Assembly (NCBI RefSeq): GCF_000005505.3
Contig: NC_016131.3
Coordinates: 2,790,001-2,854,000, forward strand
Reading direction: 5' to 3'
Origin: Brachypodium distachyon
Lineage: Eukaryota > Streptophyta > Magnoliopsida > Poales > Poaceae
Length of the DNA: 64,000 nucleotides
Part shown: piece by piece, positions 13,735 to 25,909 of the stretch
Position numbering within the stretch: the first letter of the stretch is position 1
Layout of the letters: the number at the start of each line of letters is the position of its first letter
Made by a program: the position numbers and the translations under genes
Notes under the pieces: generated by a model
Told to the model about the DNA's origin: nothing
Database searches by the model: none
Seen by the model: only the letters and a program-made list of their open reading frames with translations

Positions 13735-13849
13735 TCACGCCTGAGAAGGAGATCCAGGCGCCGGCGGCGGGTGGCGGCGGCGCTTGTGGTGCTGCGGGTT
13801 CGGCCCGGAAGGCACGGGCCTCGGCACCGCATTCACGCCCTCGGCCGCG
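13735..13849 (-). other. Second, tandem CLE module out of frame behind the stop codon
   Basis: Directly after the stop of the 115-aa frame the DNA repeats the C-terminal module. In the +1 frame it reads EGVNAVPRPVPSGPNPQHHK followed by RRR, a proline-rich tail and TGA at 13737-13735. RPVPSGPNPQHH (13786-13821) fits the 12-residue CLE consensus perfectly. The two modules match along their length, including the tail (GCGCCCTGGATCTGCTTCTC against GCGCCTGGATCTCCTTCTC). The first copy has CCC (13868-13870) where the second has CC. That single base decides whether the frame ends at 13850 or continues in phase into the second motif. It may be a real polymorphism, a sequencing error or a decayed second unit. 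Confidence 0.7.
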
Positions 13850-14197
13850 TCATGAGAAGCAGATCCAGGGCGCCGGCGGCGGGGGACGGCGCTTGTTGTG
13901 CTTGGGATTCGGTCCGGAAGGCGGCACGCGCCTCAGCACGCCCTCGTCGTCCGCGGCCGCGGGCATCATCGGAGGCGGCGGTGGACAGTGCTTCGACACC
14001 ACGCCGTCGTTGTTCTTCGAGAAGACGCAGTACGTGTCGGTCGATGGCGGGGGCGGTGGGGGGTAGTGAATGATCGGCATTGGGTCGGTGGGGGGGATGG
14101 GGAAGCGGTGGCGCGCCGACGACGGCGTGGGGGAGAGGATTAGCGGCACGAGGACGAGGAGCGCCGCGGCGGCGGCGTTCTTGTGAACGGCGGCCAT
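13850..14197 (-). CDS. Small secreted CLE-type (CLE/IDA-like) peptide precursor
   Basis: Intronless 115-aa frame. Residues 1-28 form a signal peptide (MAAVHKNAAAAALLVLVPLI followed by LSPTPSSA). The middle is proline-rich. At residues 89-101 there is a basic-flanked motif RRVPPSGPNPKHN-KRR, close to the CLE peptide consensus R-x-V-P-x-G-P-x-P-x-H-N but with one extra Pro. It also resembles the IDA core (PPSxPxxxHN). CLE peptides are cut from secreted precursors and bind LRR receptor kinases at the cell surface to control meristems or vasculature. A CLE identity is favoured because an adjacent duplicate module (13735-13849) carries a textbook CLE motif. A TATA box sits 89 bases upstream of the ATG. 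The frame stops at TGA 13852-13850, just before that second module; see the next entry. The exact receptor or role cannot be told from sequence. Confidence 0.72.
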   Translation of the reverse strand: MAAVHKNAAAAALLVLVPLILSPTPSSARHRFPIPPTDPMPIIHYPPPPPPSTDTYCVFSKNNDGVVSKHCPPPPPMMPAAADDEGVLRRVPPSGPNPKHNKRRPPPPAPWICFS

Positions 14198-14285
14198 GGG
14201 TGGCTAGCTCGCTACCGCGCCAAGCAGGAGACTGCTGTTTTTCGCAAGCTGCTGCTGGTGTGCCTCGTTGTAGGCTGCTGGGCGA

Positions 14286-14292
14286 ATTTATA
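14286..14292 (-). promoter_or_regulatory. TATA box of the CLE-type gene
   Basis: TATAAAT on the minus strand, 89 bases upstream of the ATG at 14197, a normal spacing for a short plant 5'UTR. It supports the reading of 13850-14197 as a transcribed gene. Confidence 0.6.
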
Positions 14293-14309
14293 CGGGAGCC
14301 GATCATCTG

Positions 14310-16390
14310 GGATTGTTTAGTGACAAATCAAGGGACTGGTTAATGGTTAACAGGGTCATTATCTGCGAGATAAAACAGGCAGCATTCAACGAGAAGGACT
14401 GGGACAGTCCCAATGGTTCGCCATGAATCGTATCTAAGTATGTCAAGCTGACTGGCATCCTATTTAACGGAACGAAAGAAAAGTAATGTGTGGTATTTAG
14501 TCTAGATGCAACTTCTAGCGCTAAATCCAACAAAATTTATAGTTTTCGTCTCACAAAACATAATAGCGAGAGATTGTTTAGATATAACATTAAGATAGAA
14601 GGAAGGAGTCATAACATATAATACAGGCTAAGATAAGATGCATTGCACACAATATAATCTTGCAAGAGAACCTCTAAGCAAAAACACACGGGACTCGGGA
14701 GCAAACTGAGAGTTCGTGAGAGGACACTAGGAACGCGCCGAAAGAGGGGGTGTCGTCGAATTATGTGCTCGATTTTTTCTGTTTGGGTAGTCAACAAATC
14801 TTGGCTACGCAGCTGCAATAGGGCATTAGGTGTATTGCCTAGCTAGTCATCTCCAACAAAAGTTACATTGGTGATGATATGTTAATCGATGGCCACGATA
14901 GCGTAAAGGTGGCAATAACTGATTTTACCTCTAATAATTCTAGCGGGCTTCGACTATGGCTCCACCATGGCACCATTTCAAGAAGCAACACCTTAAAACC
15001 CTCATAGCTAACTAGCCTGCGAGCAAGGCTTCTCCTTTTGATGACACTGCCCTTGATTTGTGTCGCTCCGAGCTCCTTCCATTTCAGAGCAGAGCAGGAA
15101 AGATGAAAAAAGATAGCATAGTGAAAAAAGAAAAAAAAGACGTTGTCATGAAGGCATGAGATGATGTAAATGACACTCTCTAGTGATCTTATACATTGAA
15201 AAATCGTAAGCTGGCCAACAAGTCTTCTCATGACTCTTCCTCAAGCTAGAAGTAAGGAAGATGAAAGGGGACAACATTGAGGGAAAAGAGAACATAGAAT
15301 GACATTGAGGTGCGAGACAACATTGGGAGACTCCACTTTCTCTCGATCTATTGTGTCCAATTATGACATGCTTTGGCTACCGTTGAGCTTGAAAATCACC
15401 CATCGTAGCCATGTTGATCTCTTTTTTCGACGCAGCAAGCATTCTCCGCGGTTCATGGCCTCACGCTCGCAGTGCTCCAATCTCTTGTTTCCTGCACGCA
15501 AAGAAATAGCAAATGTTTTGGGTATCTAACCTTTTTCTATAAATCTCGGTCAAATAAAAAAACACATCTAGAGAACAGTAGAAGCTTTTTTCTTTTTTCG
15601 AAGAAAGAACAGTAGAAGCTTGACCTTGCAAATACGTGCGTTTGATAATATGAAATTTGGCGGGGCCAAATCACAACACGTGTGACCTTTAAACAGTCCG
15701 CAAAATGCAAGTCAAGCAGCATGACGCAACCGCGACTATTCATTTTGCGATCCCATCATATATAGGTCGTAACTGCTCATCATATATAGGTAGTACCAAA
15801 ATTAAGACGGAGAAGTTCCTGTCCATTACATGGACTCTCTGCGTAACTTGTCAAATTCGAAGAATGTCCATGTGACAGTTCTTCTGTCCTCTCCATTCTG
15901 GTATTGCGTCCACAAGGTAGCAGATCGACCTTTTTCAGTAAAACGCTACAGCTTCACAGATCCCCAAACCAGCAGGAGTCCACAGCACGTCAGCACCCGA
16001 GGAAGAATCTCCCAAAGGATCAACCGCGATAATAATATATTTAAGGCATAAACATGGGTGCCAGCCTGCCATGCTCCGAAAACCATGAAGAAATTGCAGA
16101 GAAAAAAATGGCAAAAGTTTTGCTCTAAGCATCAAGGGCCCCACATGGCAGCGACAGCAATGCCAATATTTCCAAATCCTTTTTTCCTCAGTGGCCAGTG
16201 TCCTACCGTACCCACACATCTTGGGTTGGTGCGAGATGGCGATGCAGGGGCCGGTACACCCATCCCACGAACCCCCGCTCCCTGCACCCGTCCCACGAAC
16301 GCCAAGCCACCTGCGGTCTGTATCCGGGGCCCACTGCGAAGAGAGCAGACCACCCACGTGGACCGCGTTCATCCGGCAAGTGTGGTTGGT
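14310..16390. other. Intergenic region between the CLE-type gene and MTHFR
   Basis: AT-rich DNA with no gene that I can support. Short direct repeats occur (GAACAGTAGAAGCTT near 15574 and 15606; CATCATATATAGG near 15755 and 15777). The last 200 bases become GC-rich toward the MTHFR promoter. Confidence 0.45.
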
Positions 16391-16405
16391 GGAGTCAGAT
16401 CTTCC

Positions 16406-16412
16406 TATAAAC
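16406..16412 (+). promoter_or_regulatory. TATA box of MTHFR
   Basis: TATAAAC about 86 bases upstream of the MTHFR start codon, in a C/A-rich leader typical of grass housekeeping genes. Confidence 0.6.
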
Positions 16413-16497
16413 CCACTCGCACCAGCCGCTTCGCTCCACCCGCAACACACCCCCCAACCCCGGCGACCGCCATTAGTGCGAGCGAGGTCATCCGGAG

Positions 16498-19400
16498 ATG
16501 AAGGTGATCGAGAAGATCCAGGAGGCGGCGGCGAATGGCCGGACGGTGTTCTCGTTCGAGTACTTCCCGCCCAGGACGGAGGAAGGGGTGGAGAACCTCT
16601 TCGAGCGGATGGACCGCATGGTGGCGCACGGCCCCAACTTCTGCGACATCACCTGGGGCGCCGGGGGTTCCACAGCCGACGTCACCCTCGACATCGCCAA
16701 CCGCATGCAGAACATGGTAACTCTCTCTCTCTCTCTCTCTCTGTCTCTCTGTCTCTCGCGCGCGATCGCATCCCATCTGATCTGATCTGTTTTGGCTGGC
16801 GGCTCAGTGGCTGGCTGTGATTGTAGTTCGATTCGGTGCGAATTTAGGCGCAATGCGAGGTGTTTTGTTGGTTGTGAATGGATTCCGGGAGATGTGTTCA
16901 GTTTGAGGCGATTAGATTTGCTTAATTGCATCGATTGCTGCTCGTTTCATTCGCCTGAGTTTAGTGGACTGCTTCGGGATTATTCCGAGAAAGACTGATA
17001 ATTTCAGATTGTTTTTTACTTGCATTTAAAAATTTAAACCAAGTGGGTTTGTTTGATGCAAACAGCTGATTTAGGATGGACCTTGTGTGAAACAATCTGC
17101 TCCCAAATGGTTTAGTTAGTTGAACTGTCTGTCCGACGAATGCTGGTCTGGTCATGTTTGGCTAATTTAAGCTTCTACGTGCTCAGGAAAGTATTATATG
17201 CATGTGGTGCTTAGTTTAATGCCTAATTAGAGCTTTAAGCAGTGGTTCTGTACTGAGGAGTAATTTCGAGGGGTTGATCCACATTGAGTTTACCTATTAT
17301 GATACTCAGTCAATGTTCTCAGCAGGGGTTATAGTTCTGTTGATCGTTTGCAAGGTGTTCAAAACTAGAATTTCAGATGAAAGTTCTGTTGATTGTATGC
17401 AACATGTTCAGAAGTCAAATTTCATATGAAATCAGAGCGCTACATGCCAGACCTAATGCCTTAATATTTTGTCTGGAACGAGTCATATTAATAGGACTTC
17501 CCATCCAGGTTTCATGCCAATGTGTTACTAATTCTGATTCATCAGATCCATCTGGTGGTTGCATGCCATTTGTTCACTGTCGAGTGTCCCTTTATTTAGG
17601 GATAGGGGAATGTACCACTATTAAGGGTTTGAAGACACTCACTGGATGTTAACTTCTCAGTATGAACATTTCTATCAGCATGCCAGTATGTTGCTCTGGA
17701 TAATTACGAATTGCCTTTTGAGACTCCTTTTGCAATTTCTTTGTTTTTGTTGCGCATTGTACCATAAATATTTCGTCACTTAAAAGTTTTCATGCTATTT
17801 TGCAGGTATGCGTGGAAACAATGATGCACTTGACATGCACCAACATGCCAGTAGAGAAGATTGATAGTGCTTTGGATACCATTAAGTCCAATGGGATTCA
17901 AAATGTTCTGGCACTTAGAGGAGATCCTCCACATGGTCAGGACAAATTTGTTCAAGTTGCCGGTGGATTTTCTTGTGCCCTAGATCTGGTAAATGTCTCT
18001 TACTTCTTTTGAAGGTTTCATTTAAGTCAACAAATCTGTTTATTAGCACTTGAGAGGCATGGGCACAACAAGCTGATTGCTGCTGTTGTTTGTGAAACCC
18101 GTTTGAGTCCTGATGTGAACCCCTTAATTATTCAAACTTCCCTTTTGTTATCTAATTGCAGGTGCAACACATTAAAGCCAAGTATGGTGATTACTTTGGC
18201 ATAACTGTTGCCGGCTATCCAGGTTAGCGGAATTTTCCTTCTCTGTACAATGGGTAGATGCTTTCGAACCTGGTAACTTTTATGTTCAAACATATTTTTC
18301 AAATGGCAGAGGCACACCCTGAGGTAATCCTAGGTGAGGAAGGAGCTACCGAGGAAGCATATAGCAACGATCTTGCTTATTTGAAGAGAAAGGTTTTATT
18401 CCATACCTTGATATTGGTTCCTTGCATTGAAACTTGAAAACAAAAACTGTATGGGTTTCTATTTTCGCTGATTGATCACCCGGGCATGGTCTTGCATAAA
18501 ATTCTCTTCCCTAATGATGTAACCTATTTCCATATGTACTTGTTCAGTATAATATTGCCCTTTGTCAGTTTCATTCTCAGCACATATTTCCTCTGCAGGT
18601 TGATGCTGGTGCTGACCTTATAGTTACACAGCTTTTCTATGACACCGATATGTTCCTTAAGTTTGTGAACGACTGCCGTCAGATTGGTATAACGTGCCCC
18701 ATTGTTCCTGGCATAATGCCAATAAATAACTACAAAGGTTTCATACGCATGACTGGATTCTGCAAAACTAAGGTATGATCTGTTGCTGATTTGCTGTAGC
18801 TCCATCACAAATTATTGCATGAAGGTGTGCCTGGTGCATTCAACCATTTAGGCACACCTGTGCATCCTTCCACTAAACGGCGCAAATAATCACATGATAT
18901 CATAAAAATCTTTTGGTTTGTCGGACCATGATATGGTCAACCATCCTGCAAAAACTGAACTACCACATAAAAGAAGAGACATATTACAGTGAATAGTAGC
19001 TTGATTGTTTCCTTCTTTTTCATTTATTTCCTTTTTGTCAGTTTATTTTTGTTTCTGCATGTGTGGAAAAATTATTTTTGTGTGCTATATCAAAATTATG
19101 CCAATGCTCGTTCGGATTTTTGTATGACCATCTGTAGTGCTTTGTGTGAGGAGGGGTGCTCTAAGGGTGGATTACATAAAGTTCAGTGTATGTTTTCATT
19201 TACTGAGTTCTAAAATTTGGTTTCTCACAGAATGCCACTTTAAATGTAATCACAGATTCCAGCCGAGATTACTGCTGCCTTGGATCCTATTAAAGACAAT
19301 GAGGAGGCTGTCAAAGCTTATGGAATCCACCTCGGAACTGAGATGTGCAAGAAAATTTTAGCTAGTGGGATCAACACTTTGCACCTTTACACGTTAAATA

Positions 19401-21775
19401 TGGAGAAGACTGCTTTAGCGATTTTGATGGTAGTTTCTGCCTCTTGCTTGATTTAATATTTTGTCTCATGTGTTGCTAACGACTAAAGTTTCTCCAGAAT
19501 CTTGGATTGATCGAGGAGTCCAAGCTTTCAAGGACATTACCTTGGAGGCCTCCAACAAATGTGTTCCGTGTCAAGGAGGATGTCCGGCCTATATTCTGGT
19601 AATTCCTTTAAATATTTTCTTTGTCTAGTTGATTGAGTATTAGTGCTTCACATACTCATTCAGTCTGGTCGATGATGACAACTGAGCAGGGCTAATAGAC
19701 CGAAGAGCTATATTTCGAGGACCCTAGGTTGGGATCAATATCCACATGGGCGATGGGGTGATTCCCGGAACCCATCATATGGAGCACTTACTGACTACCA
19801 GGTAATTTCGCCATCCTTTTGTTCCAATATGCAATTATGGTGTTAGCAGCAATTTTATATTGAGACTTGCACAACGTGTTCATAATACGCCAAAATTTTA
19901 TGGCATTGAGCTCTTAGCTTATCATCTAAAACCAGTATAAATTGTATAATATTGAGAAATAGAGTTAAAAGTTATCATTCTCACAAGATCCAGAGATATT
20001 GGTTCAGCAGAAAAATGCTATTATGGTTACAACAGCCTTATTCTTGACGGGCTTTGTTTCTTTTCTCAGTTCACACGGCCACGTGGAAGTGGCAAAAAGC
20101 TCCAAGAGGAATGGGCTGTACCACTGAAATCTGTGCAAGACATTAATGAGGTAACTCATCATAATTTTTTGTCCCGGTATCATCATTTTTGCTAACCTTG
20201 TCTTTTTGACTTACAGCGGTTCATGAACTTATGTCAAGGGAAACTGACAAGCAGCCCATGGTCTGAGTTAGACGGTCTTCAACCAGAGACAAAGATAATT
20301 GACGACCAGCTGGTGAAGATTAACTCGAAGGGTTTCCTCACCATCAACAGCCAACCCGCTGTAAATGCAGAGAAATCTGATTCTCCTAGTGTTGGTATGT
20401 TAAATCTACTTTGTACTATGTTCGGTTTTCTACTATTTTGAGCAAGTTTTTGGTATAGGCCTGATTTTTCGGCATAACACCATTCTATTTGTGGTAATTA
20501 ATTAAAGCCACTAGTTCATGCACCACTAAGTCCCCAAGTCTCTGGATTGTGATGCGGTAGTTATCCCATTTGGTTATGGGTTTTTATAAAGTAGCATGAC
20601 TGATGCTGCCTGTGTTACTTGTGAATTTGACTATACGCTGCGGACATTTAAAAAAAAAAAACTTAGTCTTATATTCTGCGGACAGGTTTGCTGTGCCCAA
20701 AGTATTACATGGTGTATGCATGTATATGTAATGTTAACTACTGAGCTCACTCTAACATCAAATTGTTCTGGATCCAAACCCCTACATAAAAATTATTCCA
20801 AATATGTGCAAATGCTTAATTATGGTTTCGATACTATCTCGCTCACAAACCAGTATTTCAGTATTTTACCGCAGGGCTGTGTATATTTCAGCATTTTACC
20901 ACGGCGTTTCTTCAGCTCCATATGGTGTGTCTTACCATCCTGCTTTATTTTTGTTCTGTTATGCAGGATGGGGCGGTCCAGGAGGCTATGTGTACCAGAA
21001 GGCATATGCTGAATTCTTCTGTGCTAAAGACAAACTGGACCAACTAGTCGAGAAGAGCAAGGCATTCCCTTCACTTACATACATTGCCGTGAACAAGGAA
21101 GGGGAGACGTTCTCAAACGTTCCTGCAAACGCCGTGAACGCTGTCACCTGGGGCGTGTTCCCTGGCAAGGAGGTGATCCAGCCTACCGTTGTTGATTCAG
21201 CGAGCTTCATGGTCTGGAAAGATGAAGCATTTGAAATCTGGTCGAAGGGATGGGCCTGCCTATTCCCTGAGGGCGACTCTTCCAAGGAATTGCTAGAACA
21301 GGTACTTTCAATTGCTCGTTGGTCTTTCTTATGCTAGTAACAGGTTGAAAGAAGCTTTCTGTGGAGCTAAATGGTGTGTGTGTTGCTTTTAACTAATTGG
21401 TTTAATACTCTGGATATGTCTCAGTTTCTGCTAAAAACCAGTTGCTAGAATAGAGACACACGTTTCAGCTAATTACATGATATCCGAACTATCGTCTGAT
21501 CGTTTCCTGTATGCCATCTGCCCATCTGCATAAATTTCAGTAACACCAAAATATACACCTGAAATGCTCCAAAGATTCTGAAATTCAATAACATTTCTGA
21601 AATGCTGCAAAGATTCCGTCGAAACCGATGTGAGCAGATCATACATCTTGAGCATTCACCGCTGACATTTTCCTTTGCTCTTCACTCGCAGGTTCAGAAG
21701 AGCTACTACTTGGTCAGCCTCGTGGACAACGACTACATCCACGGGGACCTCTTCGCTGCGTTCAAGGAGATCTAA
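16498..21775 (+). CDS. MTHFR: Methylenetetrahydrofolate reductase
   Basis: Twelve exons: 16498-16716, 17806-17988, 18162-18222, 18310-18392, 18599-18772, 19256-19429, 19498-19598, 19690-19801, 20070-20150, 20217-20394, 20967-21301, 21692-21775. They sum to 1,785 bp, 594 aa, the usual length for cereal MTHFR. The enzyme reduces 5,10-methylene-THF to 5-methyl-THF in the cytosol, feeding methionine and S-adenosylmethionine synthesis. Residues 1-300 form the FAD-binding TIM barrel: [13 protein letters not shown] carries the catalytic Glu (about residue 21), then [17 protein letters not shown], and [16 protein letters not shown]. Residues from about 320 on are the eukaryotic C-terminal regulatory domain ([19 protein letters not shown]). 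Plant enzymes are known to use NADH and lack S-adenosylmethionine inhibition. Intron 1 begins with a CT microsatellite next to the donor. No frame breaks. Confidence 0.97.
16718..16757 (+). repeat. CT microsatellite at the start of MTHFR intron 1
   Basis: An almost uninterrupted (CT)n run, broken only by GTCTCT units, starts within a few bases of the exon 1 donor ATG|GTAACT. A length-variable tract. Confidence 0.9.
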
Positions 21776-22038
21776 TGTATGAGATAATACCCGTGCTGTC
21801 TTCCAGCCTTTTTGCGTGGCTAAACTCCTCCCGCCTTGGGGCTCTTGCTTCCACGGCTACATGGGTCGATCTCACTCGAACGCTTGCGCATTTGCCCCCC
21901 TCTCGCTGGAGTCCTCTGTCTAGCCTGATTTCCGTGATTTGTATTGATTTATCCAGACCGTTCAATACCAATAAGAATTGAGCTCTTCGTGTGCCGGCTC
22001 TTCCCGTGCCTGTCTTATCATGTAGCATCATTTTCGTC

Positions 22039-22061
22039 GGGGGGGGGGGGGGGGGGGGGGG
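22039..22061 (+). repeat. Homopolymer of 23 G
   Basis: A run of 23 consecutive G lies about 265 bases after the MTHFR stop codon, in or just beyond its 3'UTR. Such a tract can form G-quadruplexes in DNA or RNA and is prone to slippage; its exact length may also be a sequencing artefact. Confidence 0.95.
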
Positions 22062-25000
22062 TTTGTGATGCTGTTAAGAGTGTTTGTGAGAATCAAGTAG
22101 AATGGATAGAAAGATCACTGATACTTATGTTTGGTTCGTGTGATATGTAGAATGGAATGCGGGTCACTTGATCCTTATTTATTCCTTCAGCCATTCCCTT
22201 ATTAAGGAACTGCTCATTTTCCTGACAAAAAAAATCAAGACAAACCAACCCGTTCCATCTCATTTCATATATCTATAAAACCATTCCATCTCATTGGTCT
22301 TCTCCTTCCCATAGATGATGCAATGTTAAGATGATAATCGAACACAGCAGGCATTTGAACAGAGATGTTCACCCTCGGCCTTCTGACGTTTGGCACTGGC
22401 AGTTACTGCATATAAAGAAAAAAGTCGTGTTCAAGTTTCAGAAAAGCTCCCTTTCGAGAAATGTCGCACGAGATGGTCGTCCTTGTCGAAATGCCAGGTA
22501 GGCGGTAGGTGTTAATTGCCGCTGAATTTTCACAGTTTAGTCGTGGTTAGGTTCAGTGTACATTGTTCTGGGACGAGAAGAGGTTCAGTGTACCTCGTAC
22601 CCGACCAGAGGAGCACGTGTTTTCCCTTTTCCTTTCTTCCGGTGTGATGTTTGTTTAGCATGGTTGTTTGGATAAGGCAGGGAGAGTCGACCGCCGATCT
22701 ATATTGCGCAGACAAAATGATTATTTCCATCCGCAAGGCTTGTCGGCGCCGAAATATCACCAGCGGAAAAGTCACGTGGTAGGTAGAAGTGTACTCTGTA
22801 CAGTGCGACGGCGTGAACTTGATGGTAAATGATAAACGGGTTCAGGCTTTACACGAACACACTAGTTTTGATATCCTAAATTATTGTCGAAATATTACAT
22901 ATATTTAGATAATTTTTAAGAATAGATACATTCATTTTAGGACAAATTTGAATCAAGAATTTAGAATCAGAGAGAGTAGCTCTGTATTGAGATTGTCATG
23001 TACGTCTCTCACATCCGTCCAGACCGTTCAAAAACATCAAAACTCGTTTGGCACCAATCATTTGACCCTAATATACTGAAATTCATTTTGAATTTCAGAA
23101 ACTGACTTATTTGGGGGCATGAAAATGGTCACAAGAATTCAATCTTAATTTTCATGGAATCACGCTGTAACTGACCTTAATTCTTCTCCAAAACTAAAAG
23201 TCATAATTTTTCTGAAACTTTCTCTCACTCTACAAATTCATGTGGCAGACATGATCTTTAATTGGATTTCATTCAAGGCCGTTAAGATTTCGTTTGAATG
23301 CGGGTATTCATGTTTTTGGAAATCAATTGGTTCCAATATCAAATCAACCTCTGTACTGAAATTGTCCCTAACAACAATTTTAACAACAATTTTAATTTTA
23401 ACAATATCAAATCAACCTTTGTCTGGTTTTGTGTAAGTAGTTGGATTCAATAGAGCAGTCGGTTCATGTTGGAGTCGTCCGGAGCAGCCTCGATCCTCTG
23501 CCGCTGTTGTATCGGGGCAGAGACGGGCGTTCGTGCACGCACCAGCGCCTCGATCGACTTCCCAGAGACCACCGGCCCCGCCCTCAGCCGGAGAGAACCT
23601 TTTGACTCCACGACCAACGCCGTGGCACCACATATACGTGTCGTGTCACGTCCCCGTCCCACTCGCTCGCGGTCGACCACAGCGACATCCCGACAGCGAC
23701 CGCACCGCACGCAACCAACCAACCAACCCGCCCCGATCGATCGACAAGCGAAGAAGCAGACGACCCAACCCACGTCGCGCCCCGCCCACGGAGCCACGTG
23801 CCCGCCCTGCCCGACCAACAGCCCGCTGCGTGGCACCTGTACGCCGCACGCGTCCCGAGCGAGATCCTCCATAATGCCTTGCGCTTTTATCCCCGGCTAC
23901 GACTCGTGTCGACAAACCCGGGCGCCCACGCGGCGGAGCGCCATTCGTGCCTGCCCTGCCGCTCTGGCTCTCTGCGCGAGGGGAAAGGGAAAAGCGCGCA
24001 CACCCTTTGCGGCGCGGCATGTGTCCCGTCAGGGACTCAGGGTTACGCACGTGTGCTGTGCCCGCGGCAAACAAAACCGACGAACGAGCATCTGCGCGGG
24101 GATAAGCGCTGGCGAATGAGTGCGGGGCTTGGGGTCTCGGCTTCAGGGGAATCTTCCCGACGAATGCCGAGCTTTCCTGCCGCATTGCGGTGGACCGCCC
24201 GCGACGGCGGCGGGAGGAAGCTGATTCGATCTCGTGTGGAATTCTGGCCGCTGATCTCACAACTCCAGAGATATCGCCGGACGACTAATTTGGAGCGCTC
24301 TATCGACTCTAGTACTCTTTACTACTACCGGGACGACCAAGCAGGCAAGCAAGCGCACTTGTTTTGTTTACCACGGCGACCGTCCGGTTAGTAGAGTTTA
24401 ACTAACTAGATGGTTTTTCGGAAATTTTTAGTTAGCATACATCAGTGAAATTAAATAGCAACGAAAGAGTATTCAAAACTAAAACTACATATGAAATTAT
24501 ATGATAGATTTTTTGTTTAGTGAGGATGGCTCGATAAAAAATAGCATGCATGCGCAAAAAATATGAGTTTCTCATTAAATTGGTGCGAACATATTAATGA
24601 CATGATGATATGGCATGCATGTTGAGAGAAATCAAGTAGTGTGTTTCTCCCAATACTTAGATATAGACACCAACAAGTCCCGCTAAAACCAGCAACATGC
24701 CTAAACCACGAGTACTACTATACGTGGGCATCTAAATAAAAGGATAAGGATGGAATGAAAAAGGACGCGATAAATGCTTGCTCCCTTTCATTGACAGCGC
24801 ACACGGTTATCGCTTCGCACACCCTCAAGCTTATCCGGAGTATGCATTGTTTTTGTACCGACATACGTAGTAATGCTCGTGATACCCGTATGCACGCTAC
24901 GTCGTGTGGAGGAGGATTGTAGCAGAGGGCGATCGCGTACGTCCCGGATTACGCCGCGCACAGGGGAGAATATACGTACACCATACAGTACCATTTGATG

Positions 25001-25620
25001 AATTTGTTTGATCGCGCCCATGTCGATCCTTTCCGGCTTCTCTGGAGCCATCTTAATTTACTATAATTAATCCCGCCTCCGTTTACGGTTGTCCAATCAT
25101 GCAGTACCTAGCTGCCTACACATAACTTCGTCAAAGAGGTTTAGGTTTCGCCGTCGTGTCAGTGAATCCATGATATGCTCGGCGGCTGGTTGGTTGGTCA
25201 GCGAGAAAAGATCTTCACTGCTACTAATCCCCATCGAACCATAAGCCACGACAGCTCTAGCTAAGCCAGGTCCCATCACCACTAGCCAGCGCGCCTCAAA
25301 ATAGAACCAGAGGGCTCCCCAAATTCCCCAAAAACAGCTGCCACGACAAACCAAAAAACCTGCCACGGTAAGTATAAAACTAGAGAAACCCATATACAGG
25401 TGTCCGGTGCGTGCCGGAGCAGCAGCCACGTACCGACCACCCGTCGTCCGTACACCCTCGAAAACGGCCCGCGCTGGCCACACGTAGACGGACACGCCCC
25501 GCACCGCATCCTGAAGTCGGCCGTGACCTCATCCCGACCGTGCAACCAAATCCTGTAATAAAATCCCGCGCCGCTGTGAAGCCAAGCCAGCGGCACCTTC
25601 CTGGAAAGGCCGCAAGAGCC
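22062..25620. other. Intergenic region upstream of the SNAC1-type gene
   Basis: About 22.1-23.45 kb is AT-rich. About 23.45-24.25 kb is strongly GC-rich and open in several frames on both strands, but the frames have no domain, no splice partners and composition-driven Arg/Pro/Ala content. 24.4-25.1 kb is AT-rich again. No gene is supported. It probably holds the distal promoter of the NAC gene. Confidence 0.45.
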
Positions 25621-25627
25621 AGCACCA

Positions 25628-25633
25628 CACGTG
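25628..25633 (+). promoter_or_regulatory. G-box / ABRE core in the SNAC1-type promoter
   Basis: CACGTG within CACACGTGCC, about 100 bases upstream of the TATA-like box and about 280 bases upstream of the ATG. G-box/ABRE elements bind bZIP factors of the ABA pathway, which fits the ABA and drought induction known for SNAC1-group genes. Single short motif, so only suggestive. Confidence 0.4.
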
Positions 25634-25731
25634 CCCATTTCCTCCCCAAGGAACCCCCTCCACGCAGCCGCCTAGCGTTCCTCCCCAGCCCACTCCGCCG
25701 AAGCTTCCAGACCCCCCCCTCCCCCCTCCCC

Positions 25732-25738
25732 TATTTAT
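25732..25738 (+). promoter_or_regulatory. TATA-like box of the SNAC1-type gene
   Basis: TATTTAT following a pyrimidine-rich CCCCCTCCCC stretch, about 172 bases upstream of the start codon at 25910. Confidence 0.45.
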
Positions 25739-25909
25739 CCCCCCTCGAATCCTCACTCCCTTTTCTCATTCAACGCCCATCACCACACACTCACAGCGTA
25801 GCTCAGCCAAAGGAAGCAGCAAAGGCAGAGAGATTCAACGATCGACCTGATTCGATTCGAAGCAAGCAAAGCAACTCCCAACAACAACAACAAACAGAGG
25901 ATCGTGGGG

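Noticed and set aside
13850..14197. Pure IDA-like assignment of the peptide gene
   Set aside because: The motif resembles IDA, but the adjacent duplicate has a perfect CLE motif and both share KRR flanks, so CLE is the simpler reading; kept as an alternative.
23466..24260. Several 140-217 codon frames on both strands upstream of the NAC gene
   Set aside because: Overlap each other in a GC-rich island, no recognisable protein or splice-linked extension; best read as promoter-distal GC-rich DNA.
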